A stretch of 64,000 bases of DNA, from contig NZ_MAUE01000047.1 of assembly GCF_001702265.1 (NCBI RefSeq), positions 21,146-85,145 on the forward strand, in the 5' to 3' direction. How positions within the stretch are numbered: position 1 is the first letter of the stretch; the number at the start of each line of letters is the position of its first letter. Source of the stretch: Pseudomonas aylmerensis (lineage in GTDB: Bacteria; Pseudomonadota; Gammaproteobacteria; Pseudomonadales; Pseudomonadaceae). The position numbers and the translations under genes were made by a program. Shown here in pieces: positions 7,903 through 14,746 of the stretch. The notes beneath the pieces were generated by a model, which saw nothing but the letters and a program-made list of their open reading frames with translations, was not told where the DNA came from and made no database searches.

Positions 7903-9231
7903 ATGGCTAAGCAAGGTGCTCTCTCAGCGCTCGGCAAAGGCGGTATGTCTGAACTTTGGGCTCGTCTGCGTTTTCTGTTCCTGGCGATTATCGTCTACCG
8001 AATAGGCGCACACATCCCGGTTCCAGGTATCAACCCGGACCGACTCGCAGACCTGTTTCGACAGAATGAGGGGACCATTCTTAGCTTGTTCAACATGTTT
8101 TCCGGCGGCGCGCTGGAACGGATGAGCATCTTTGCACTGGGGATCATGCCGTACATTTCGGCATCGATCATCATGCAGCTGATGACCGCCGTCAGCCCGC
8201 AGCTGGAGCAGTTGAAGAAGGAAGGTGAAGCTGGCCGTCGCAAGATTAGCCAGTACACCCGCTACGGCACTGTCATCCTCGCCCTGGTTCAAGCTATCGG
8301 CATGTCCGTTGGCCTGGCAGGGCAGGGTGTTGCGTTCACTGGTGACTTTGGCTTCCATTTCGTCGCGGTATCCACTTTTGTGGCTGGTGCGATGTTCATG
8401 ATGTGGCTGGGTGAGCAGATTACTGAGCGTGGTGTTGGCAACGGTATCTCGATGTTGATTTTCGCAGGTATCGTCGCCGGTCTTCCGAGAGCAATCGGGC
8501 AGTCTTTCGAGTCTGCGCGTCAGGGTGATATCAATATTTTCGCCCTGGTTGCCATCGGTTTGCTGGCAGTAGCGATTATCGGTTTTGTGGTGTTCATTGA
8601 GCGTGGCCAGCGTCGTATTGCTGTTCACTACGCCAAGCGTCAGCAGGGCCGTAAGGTCTTTGCTGCGCAGACCAGCCACTTGCCGCTGAAAGTGAATATG
8701 GCCGGTGTTATTCCGGCAATTTTCGCGAGCAGCATTTTGCTGTTTCCGGCTTCGTTGGGTACCTGGTTTGGTCAGTCTGAAAATATGGGCTGGCTGCAGG
8801 ACCTCTCTCAGTCGATCGCTCCTGGTCAGCCGTTGAATATTCTGCTGTTTAGTGCAGGGATTATTTTCTTCTGCTTCTTCTATACGGCGTTGATGTTCAA
8901 TCCGAAAGACGTAGCGGAAAACCTGAAGAAGTCCGGTGCCTTTATTCCGGGTATTCGTCCAGGTGAGCAGTCTGCACGCTACATTGATGGCGTTCTGACT
9001 CGTTTGACCCTGTTCGGTGCTCTATATATGACGGCCGTGTGCTTGTTGCCCCAGTTCCTGGTGGTTGCAGCAAACGTTCCGTTCTACCTTGGCGGGACCT
9101 CGTTGCTGATCGTGGTCGTGGTTGTGATGGACTTCATGTCCCAAGTACAATCGCACCTCGTTTCGCACCAGTACGAATCCCTGATGAAGAAAGCCAACCT
9201 GAAGGGCTACGGCAGCGGCATGTTGCGCTGA
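7903..9231 (+). CDS. secY: Preprotein translocase subunit SecY
   Basis: SecY is the channel of the Sec translocon in the inner membrane; with SecE and SecG it moves unfolded proteins driven by SecA or by the ribosome. The 442-residue protein has ten predicted membrane helices. Seen in order are '[20 protein letters not shown]' (helix 1 and plug region), '[19 protein letters not shown]' (helix 5 area), '[20 protein letters not shown]' and the C-terminal '[11 protein letters not shown]'. Both cytoplasmic loops needed for SecA and ribosome binding are present. It is the penultimate spc gene. Confidence 0.98.
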
Positions 9232-9259
9232 GTACCCCATAAGGTTCGAGGAGTTGGTG

Positions 9260-9376
9260 ATGAAAGTTCGTGCATCGGTGAAAAAGCTGTGCCGTAACTG
9301 CAAGATTATTCGCCGCGAAGGTGTTGTTCGAGTAATTTGCAGCGCGGAACCGCGTCACAAACAGCGCCAAGGCTGA
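9260..9376 (+). CDS. rpmJ: 50S ribosomal protein L36, zinc-binding form
   Basis: L36 is the smallest ribosomal protein, with 38 residues here. It keeps the zinc ribbon ligands Cys11, Cys14, Cys27 and His33, so it is the zinc-containing (C+) paralogue. Many pseudomonads also carry a zinc-free copy under Zur control elsewhere; none is visible here. The start has a strong 'cgaggag' ribosome binding site. It closes the spc operon, with a hairpin and a promoter following before rpsM. Confidence 0.97.
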
Positions 9377-9392
9377 GTGTGATCCGCTTGAA

Positions 9393-9418
9393 GCCCGGCA
9401 GCTAGTGCGCTGCCGGGT
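9393..9418 (+). terminator. Hairpin between rpmJ and rpsM
   Basis: 'cccggcagc' and 'gctgccggg' form a nine-base GC-rich stem around a short 'tagtgc' loop. The following 'ttgattatttgttatt' is T-rich but interrupted. It resembles a leaky intrinsic terminator for the spc operon; it overlaps the start of a predicted promoter for rpsM. Confidence 0.6.
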
Positions 9419-9446
9419 TGATTATTTGTTATTACAGCGATATTAT
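9418..9446 (+). promoter_or_regulatory. Predicted sigma70 promoter of the alpha operon (rpsM)
   Basis: 'ttgatt' (9418-9423) and 'tattat' (9441-9446) are separated by 17 bases, matching the -35 consensus at four of six positions and the -10 at five of six. The rpsM start is about 60 bases downstream, behind 'ttggagtc'. Confidence 0.55.
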
Positions 9447-9505
9447 CTCGCGCCCTATTTCTTGGCTTCCGGGGCGTAGGTAGCTGTCAATTGGAGTCCC
9501 ACTGA

Positions 9506-9862
9506 ATGGCCCGTATTGCAGGCGTTAACATTCCAGATAACAAGCACACTGTTATCTCGCTGACCTACATCTATGGTGTTGGTCGCACTACTGCGCAGAA
9601 AATTTGCGCAGTTGCTGGGGTAAACCCAGCCGCTAAGATCAAGGATCTGAGCGACGAGCAGATTGAACAGCTGCGTGGCGAAGTGGCGAAGTTCACCACT
9701 GAAGGTGACCTGCGTCGCGAAATCAACATGAAAATCAAGCGTTTGATGGACCTCGGTTGCTATCGCGGTCTGCGTCATCGTCGTGGTCTTCCAGTACGCG
9801 GTCAGCGTACCAAGACTAACGCGCGTACCCGTAAAGGTCCGCGTAAGCCGATCCGCAAGTAA
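9506..9862 (+). CDS. rpsM: 30S ribosomal protein S13
   Basis: S13 is in the 30S head, contacts P-site tRNA and bridges to the large subunit. The product has 118 residues, starting 'MARIAGVNIPDNKHTVISL'. It contains the helix-two-turn-helix part and the conserved C terminal 'RGLRHRRGLPVRGQRTKTNA' with the basic tail 'RTRKGPRKPIRK'. It is the first gene of the alpha operon, after a 129-base gap from rpmJ that holds a hairpin and promoter. rpsK follows after 30 bases. Confidence 0.98.
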   Translation: MARIAGVNIPDNKHTVISLTYIYGVGRTTAQKICAVAGVNPAAKIKDLSDEQIEQLRGEVAKFTTEGDLRREINMKIKRLMDLGCYRGLRHRRGLPVRGQRTKTNARTRKGPRKPIRK

Positions 9863-9892
9863 TCGCCCCAGCGAATCGACAGGAAAATTATC

Positions 9893-10282
9893 ATGGCAAA
9901 ACCTGCTGCTCGTCCTCGTAAAAAAGTTAAAAAGACAGTGGTTGATGGCATCGCCCACATCCATGCTTCTTTTAACAACACCATCGTGACCATCACCGAC
10001 CGTCAAGGTAACGCGCTTTCTTGGGCTACCTCCGGTGGTTCGGGTTTCCGCGGTTCCCGCAAGTCCACCCCGTTTGCTGCTCAAGTAGCTGCTGAACGTG
10101 CTGGTCAAGCTGCGCTGGAATACGGCCTGAAAAACCTCGACGTTAACGTCAAAGGTCCAGGTCCAGGTCGTGAGTCTGCTGTCCGTGCTTTGAACGGCTG
10201 TGGCTATAAGATCGCCAGCATCACCGACGTGACGCCAATCCCGCACAACGGGTGCCGTCCGCCGAAGAAGCGCCGCGTGTAA
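9893..10282 (+). CDS. rpsK: 30S ribosomal protein S11
   Basis: S11 lies on the platform of the 30S subunit near the mRNA exit and the E site. The product is 129 residues long. It has the basic N-terminal tail 'KPAARPRKKVKKTVVDGIAH', the core 'HASFNNTIVTITDRQGNALS' and the C-terminal 'DVTPIPHNGCRPPKKRRV', which includes the Asn-Gly site that isomerises in E. coli S11. It sits between rpsM and rpsD as expected. Confidence 0.98.
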   Translation: MAKPAARPRKKVKKTVVDGIAHIHASFNNTIVTITDRQGNALSWATSGGSGFRGSRKSTPFAAQVAAERAGQAALEYGLKNLDVNVKGPGPGRESAVRALNGCGYKIASITDVTPIPHNGCRPPKKRRV

Positions 10283-10300
10283 TCCAGGAGATTGTAAAGA

Positions 10301-10921
10301 ATGGCTCGTTACATTGGTCCAAAATGCAAACTCGCTCGTCGCGAAGGCACCGATCTCTTCCTGAAGAGCGGCGTGCGCGCGATCGAATCGAAGTGCAACA
10401 TTGAAGCAGCACCTGGTATCCACGGCCAACGCCGCGGTCGCCAGTCCGATTACGGCACCCAACTGCGTGAAAAGCAGAAGGTCCGTCGTATCTACGGCGT
10501 TCTCGAGCGTCAGTTCAGCGGCTACTACAAAGAAGCTGCTGGCAAGAAAGGTGCAACCGGTGAAAACCTGCTGCAACTGCTCGAATGCCGTCTGGACAAC
10601 GTTGTATACCGTATGGGCTTTGGTTCGACTCGTGCCGAATCCCGTCAGCTGGTATCGCACAAGTCGATCAGCGTTAACGGTCAGACCGTAAACGTTCCGT
10701 CCTACCAGGTTCGTGCTGGTGACGTGGTCGCAGTTCGCGAGAAAGCAAAAAACCAACTTCGCATTGTCCAAGCTCTCGATCTGTGTGCCCAACGTGGCCG
10801 CGTAGAATGGGTAGAAGTAGACACTGAGAAGAAGTCGGGCGTTTTCAAGAACGTTCCTGCTCGCAGTGATCTGTCCGCCGACATCAACGAAAGCCTGATT
10901 GTCGAGCTCTACTCCAAGTAA
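10301..10921 (+). CDS. rpsD: 30S ribosomal protein S4
   Basis: S4 nucleates 30S assembly by binding the 5' domain of 16S rRNA and, in E. coli, represses the alpha operon by binding a pseudoknot before rpsM. The 206-residue product begins 'MARYIGPKCKLARREGTDL'. An S4-type RNA-binding domain spans about residues 95-155, with 'SRQLVSHKSISVNGQTVNVP'. It lies 18 bases after rpsK and 22 bases before rpoA. I could not establish whether the enteric-type pseudoknot is present upstream of rpsM. Confidence 0.98.
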   Translation: MARYIGPKCKLARREGTDLFLKSGVRAIESKCNIEAAPGIHGQRRGRQSDYGTQLREKQKVRRIYGVLERQFSGYYKEAAGKKGATGENLLQLLECRLDNVVYRMGFGSTRAESRQLVSHKSISVNGQTVNVPSYQVRAGDVVAVREKAKNQLRIVQALDLCAQRGRVEWVEVDTEKKSGVFKNVPARSDLSADINESLIVELYSK

Positions 10922-10943
10922 GGGCTAGAAAATAGGTGCATCC

Positions 10944-11945
10944 ATGCAGATTTCGGTAAATGAGTTCCTGACACCCCGCCACATTGATGTGCAGGTTGTC
11001 AGTCCAACCCGCGCCAAGATCACTCTCGAGCCTCTCGAGCGTGGTTTTGGCCACACCCTGGGCAACGCGCTGCGCCGCATCCTGTTGTCCTCAATGCCCG
11101 GCTGTGCAGTAGTCGAGGCCGAGATTGACGGTGTGCTCCACGAGTACAGCGCCATCGAAGGTGTACAGGAAGACGTAATTGAAATCCTGTTGAACCTTAA
11201 AGGTCTGGCTATCAAGCTGCACGGCCGTGACGAAGTTACGCTGACCTTGTCGAAGAAGGGTTCGGGGGTGGTTACCGCTGCCGATATTCAGCTGGATCAT
11301 GATGTCGAGATCGTTAACCCCGATCACGTAATCGCTAACCTGGCGTCTAACGGCGCCCTGAACATGAAGCTCACCGTAGCTCGTGGTCGTGGTTATGAAC
11401 CGGCCGACTCGCGTCAGAGCGATGAAGACGAAAGCCGCAGCATTGGTCGCTTGCAGCTTGACTCTTCGTTCAGCCCGGTTCGCCGTATCGCATACGTGGT
11501 GGAAAACGCCCGTGTCGAGCAGCGTACTAACCTGGACAAGCTGGTTATTGATCTGGAAACCAACGGTACTCTGGATCCTGAAGAGGCTATCCGCCGCGCT
11601 GCAACCATTCTGCAACAGCAGTTGGCTGCGTTCGTCGACCTCAAAGGTGACAGCGAACCAGTGGTAATCGAGCAGGAAGACGAGATCGATCCGATCCTGC
11701 TTCGCCCGGTTGACGATCTGGAACTGACTGTACGTTCGGCTAACTGCCTTAAGGCGGAAAACATTTACTACATCGGCGACCTGATTCAGCGTACCGAAGT
11801 AGAACTGTTGAAGACTCCGAACCTGGGCAAGAAATCCTTGACTGAAATCAAGGACGTTCTGGCCTCCCGCGGTCTGTCCCTCGGCATGCGCCTCGACAAC
11901 TGGCCGCCTGCAAGTCTTAAGAAGGACGACAAGGCGACTGCCTGA
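10944..11945 (+). CDS. rpoA: DNA-directed RNA polymerase subunit alpha
   Basis: The alpha subunit dimerises to start RNA polymerase assembly, and its C-terminal domain contacts UP elements and activators. The 333-residue product has the N-terminal domain with 'LEPLERGFGHTLGNALRRIL' (about residues 30-50). An acidic linker precedes the C-terminal helix-hairpin-helix domain with 'RSANCLKAENIYYIGDLIQR' and 'LLKTPNLGKKSLTEIKDVL'. It is flanked by rpsD and rplQ in the usual alpha operon order. Confidence 0.99.
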   Translation: MQISVNEFLTPRHIDVQVVSPTRAKITLEPLERGFGHTLGNALRRILLSSMPGCAVVEAEIDGVLHEYSAIEGVQEDVIEILLNLKGLAIKLHGRDEVTLTLSKKGSGVVTAADIQLDHDVEIVNPDHVIANLASNGALNMKLTVARGRGYEPADSRQSDEDESRSIGRLQLDSSFSPVRRIAYVVENARVEQRTNLDKLVIDLETNGTLDPEEAIRRAATILQQQLAAFVDLKGDSEPVVIEQEDEIDPILLRPVDDLELTVRSANCLKAENIYYIGDLIQRTEVELLKTPNLGKKSLTEIKDVLASRGLSLGMRLDNWPPASLKKDDKATA

Positions 11946-11986
11946 TCGTCGTAATCACCGAACGTGAGTTTGGTAAGGAATGAACC

Positions 11987-12373
11987 ATGCGTCATCGTAA
12001 AAGTGGTCGTCACCTGAGCCGTACCAGCTCGCACCGCAAGGCCATGTTCCAAAACATGGCGGTGTCGCTGTTCGAGCACGAGCTGATCAAAACTACACTG
12101 CCGAAAGCTAAAGAACTGCGTCGCGTTGCTGAGCCGCTGATTACTTTGGCCAAGACAGACAGCCTGGCTAACCGCCGTCTGGCTTTCGACCGTACTCGTT
12201 CGAAAGCTATCGTTGGTAAGCTCTTCAACGACCTGGGCAAGCGTTACGCTACCCGTGAGGGTGGCTACCTGCGCATCCTCAAGTGCGGTTTCCGCGCTGG
12301 CGACAACGCGCCTATGGCGTACGTCGAGTTGGTTGATCGTGCTACTGCTGGCGAAGCTGTAAGCGCCGAGTAA
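11987..12373 (+). CDS. rplQ: 50S ribosomal protein L17
   Basis: L17 lies at the base of the 50S subunit near the tunnel exit. It has 128 residues and starts '[20 protein letters not shown]', the family signature, with '[20 protein letters not shown]' in the middle. It is the last gene of the alpha operon, 41 bases after rpoA. A clear intrinsic terminator follows about 20 bases after the stop, marking the end of the whole ribosomal gene cluster. Confidence 0.98.
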
Positions 12374-12392
12374 GTCGACAAGCTGTAACGAA

Positions 12393-12419
12393 GAACCGGG
12401 CCTAGTGCCCGGTTTTTTG
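12393..12419 (+). terminator. Intrinsic terminator after rplQ
   Basis: 'aaccgggc' and 'gcccggtt' form an eight-base stem around 'ctagt', followed by six T bases. It closes the alpha operon. The remaining 190 bases before katA are AT-richer and presumably hold the katA promoter, but no operator could be recognised with confidence. Confidence 0.9.
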
Positions 12420-12611
12420 TGCCCGTAATAAAAGCGCCACGTGTACAAGCTTTCGTCAGGTCAAGATTGGCACTATGAATGAAGGGATTGTCGGTAGTTT
12501 TTCTCTATTGATGTCTGCAATTTAATGAATTTGTAGACGTCATGTTGATGATCGATACTTCCTCCAAGCCGATAGCCGGCAGTTCCAAGTCCGACCTGAG
12601 GAAAATTGAGC

Positions 12612-14060
12612 ATGAGCCAGAACAAAATCCTTACTACTGCCAGTGGCGCGCCCGTTGCGGATAACCAGAATTCCCGTTCCGCCGGCCCTCGTGGCCCGCT
12701 GCTTCTTGACGACTTTCACCTGATCGAGAAGCTTGCCCATTTCAACCGTGAGAACATCCCTGAGCGTCGCGTACACGCCAAAGGCTCGGGTGCTTACGGT
12801 ACATTCACCGTGACAAAAGACATTACTCAATACACCAGCGCCAAACTGTTCGAGTCTATTGGCAAGCAAACCCCAACCTTCCTGCGGTTTTCCACGGTAG
12901 GCGGCGAGCGTGGTTCGGCTGACACCGAGCGCGATCCGCGTGGTTTCGCCCTGAAGTTCTACACCGAAGAAGGCAACTGGGACATCGTGGGTAACAACAC
13001 GCCGGTATTCTTCATTCGCGATCCATTGAAGTTCCCTGACTTCATCCACACGCAGAAGCGTCTGCCGCAAAGCAACTTGAAAAGCGCGCAGATGATGTGG
13101 GACTTCTGGTCGCACTCCCCTGAGGCGCTGCACCAGGTCACCATCCTGTTTTCGGACCGTGGCATCCCCGATGGCTACCGTCACATGCACGGCTTCGGCA
13201 GCCATACCTACAGCCTGATCAACGCCAAGGGCGAGCGTCACTGGGTGAAGTGGCACTACAAGACCAAGCAAGGCATCAAGAACCTGGCGCCTGCCGAGGC
13301 TGCACGCCTGGCCGGGACCGATCCTGATTACGCCCAGCGCGACTTGTTCGGTGCAATCGAGCGCGGTGATTTCCCGAAATGGCGCGTCTGCATCCAGATC
13401 ATGACTGAAGCCCAGGCAAACGCTCACTATGAGAACCCTTTCGACGTGACCAAGACCTGGTCGCAGAAGGAGTTTCCGCTGATCGAAGTGGGTGAGCTGG
13501 AGCTCAATCGCAATCCGCAGAACTATTTCGCCGAAGTGGAACAAGCTGCGTTCGGTCCGAGCAACATGGTGCCAGGTGTTGGCTTGTCGCCAGACCGCAT
13601 GCTGCAGGGGCGTGTGTTCGCGTACGCAGATGCCCACCGCTACCGCGTCGGCACGAATCACCAGCAACTGCCGGTGAATGCCCCGCGTAGCCCGGTAAAT
13701 AGCTACCAGCGTGACGGCTCGATGGCATTCGGCAGCAACGGTGGTGCGGCGCCCAACTATGAGCCCAACAGCTACAGTGACGCACCGAAGCAAGCGCCGC
13801 AGTACGCTGAGCCTGCCCTGGCGCTGAGCGGTGCCGCGGATCGCTACGATCACCGCGAAGACACCGATTACTACAGCCATGCAGGTGCGCTGTTCCGCCT
13901 GATGAATGATGAGCAGAAAGCATTGCTCACCAGTAACATCGCCGGTGCAATGTCCGGGGTTTCCAGCGATGTGGTTCAGCGTCAATTGCAGCACTTCTAC
14001 AAGGCAGACCCTGCTTATGGAGAAGCAATCGCAAAGGCACTGGGTGTATCGCTTAACTAA
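12612..14060 (+). CDS. katA: Heme catalase, small-subunit clade (KatA type)
   Basis: This enzyme converts hydrogen peroxide to water and oxygen. The 482-residue protein matches small-subunit heme catalases. Catalytic His55 is in 'RRVHAKGSGAYG', Asn128 in 'VGNNTPVFF', and the proximal heme ligand Tyr338 in 'RVFAYADAHRYRVG'. The ATG after 'gaggaaa' is preferred over an in-frame TTG two codons upstream. No signal peptide is seen, so it is cytoplasmic. A ferritin gene lies downstream, and katA-ferritin-uvrA is also the P. aeruginosa order. OxyR control is known in that species, but no site is demonstrated here. Confidence 0.95.
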   Translation: MSQNKILTTASGAPVADNQNSRSAGPRGPLLLDDFHLIEKLAHFNRENIPERRVHAKGSGAYGTFTVTKDITQYTSAKLFESIGKQTPTFLRFSTVGGERGSADTERDPRGFALKFYTEEGNWDIVGNNTPVFFIRDPLKFPDFIHTQKRLPQSNLKSAQMMWDFWSHSPEALHQVTILFSDRGIPDGYRHMHGFGSHTYSLINAKGERHWVKWHYKTKQGIKNLAPAEAARLAGTDPDYAQRDLFGAIERGDFPKWRVCIQIMTEAQANAHYENPFDVTKTWSQKEFPLIEVGELELNRNPQNYFAEVEQAAFGPSNMVPGVGLSPDRMLQGRVFAYADAHRYRVGTNHQQLPVNAPRSPVNSYQRDGSMAFGSNGGAAPNYEPNSYSDAPKQAPQYAEPALALSGAADRYDHREDTDYYSHAGALFRLMNDEQKALLTSNIAGAMSGVSSDVVQRQLQHFYKADPAYGEAIAKALGVSLN

Positions 14061-14077
14061 CTCTAAACGATAAGCAG

Positions 14078-14105
14078 AACCGCCCTCATTTGGGCGGTTT
14101 TTGCG
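14078..14105 (+). terminator. Intrinsic terminator after katA
   Basis: 'aaccgccc' and 'gggcggtt' form a stem with a 'tcattt' loop, followed by a T-run. It separates katA from the downstream ferritin gene. Confidence 0.9.
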
Positions 14106-14157
14106 TTATTTCAGCTACTTTTCTCCGGAAATCTTCACTTTTCTGCCGTTGATCCCG

Positions 14158-14171
14158 TGACCTATAGGTCA
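14158..14171. promoter_or_regulatory. Perfect 14-base palindrome upstream of the ferritin gene
   Basis: 'tgacctataggtca' equals its own reverse complement and lies about 45 bases before the ferritin start, where an operator or a promoter -10 region would be. The regulator is unknown. It does not match a Fur box by eye. Confidence 0.35.
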
Positions 14172-14215
14172 GCATGGTTCAAACTACAGGCTTTCAAGCA
14201 GGGAGATGTAGGGCG

Positions 14216-14680
14216 ATGCAAGGTCACCCCGACGTAATCGATTACCTCAACACGTTGCTGACGGGCGAACTGGCAGCTCGTGACCAATATTTCATCCACT
14301 CGCGTATGTACGAAGACTGGGGCTTTACCGAGCTCTACGAGCGTATCAACCACGAAATGGAAGAAGAGGCACAGCACGCCGACGCTCTGATGCGACGTAT
14401 CCTGATGCTCGAAGGCACGCCACGTATGCGGCCCGACGATCTGGATGTGGGCACCACGGTGCCTGACATGCTCGCTGCCGATCTTCGCCTCGAGTACAAG
14501 GTCCGTGCCGCCCTCTGCAAAGGCATCGAGCTTTGCGAGCAGCACAACGACTACGTCACCCGGGAAATCCTGCGGGTGCAGTTGAACGATACCGAAGAAG
14601 ATCACACCTACTGGCTGGAAAAACAGCTGGGCCTGATCAAGCTGATCGGCCTGGAGAACTACCTGCAATCGCAGTTCTGA
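14216..14680 (+). CDS. ftnA: Bacterial ferritin, heme-free (FtnA; often annotated as bacterioferritin BfrA)
   Basis: This protein should form a 24-subunit iron storage shell with a ferroxidase centre in each subunit. It has 154 residues from the ATG beginning 'MQGHPDVIDYL'; an upstream in-frame start adds a tail not seen in the family. Ferroxidase ligands Glu18, Glu51 and His54 are visible ('TGELAARDQYF', 'EEEAQHADAL'), as are Glu and His in 'DTEEDHTYW'. Residue 52, the methionine heme ligand of bacterioferritins, is alanine, so heme binding is not expected. P. aeruginosa FtnA, formerly BfrA, sits in the same place next to katA. Confidence 0.9.
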   Translation: MQGHPDVIDYLNTLLTGELAARDQYFIHSRMYEDWGFTELYERINHEMEEEAQHADALMRRILMLEGTPRMRPDDLDVGTTVPDMLAADLRLEYKVRAALCKGIELCEQHNDYVTREILRVQLNDTEEDHTYWLEKQLGLIKLIGLENYLQSQF

Positions 14681-14691
14681 TTTCCGGCTAC

Positions 14692-14731
14692 AAAAAAGCC
14701 CCTGTCATCTTGAAGTGACAGGGGCTTTTTA
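14692..14731. terminator. Bidirectional terminator between ftnA and uvrA
   Basis: 'aaaaaagcccctgtca' and 'tgacaggggctttttat' form a long stem flanked by A and T runs. It can serve both the plus-strand ferritin gene and the minus-strand uvrA, which converge here. Confidence 0.9.
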
Positions 14732-14746
14732 TTGGGCCCGGGAAGG

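Noticed and set aside
12540..13994. A 484-codon minus-strand frame over katA
   Set aside because: Antisense to catalase, where all active-site residues are present.
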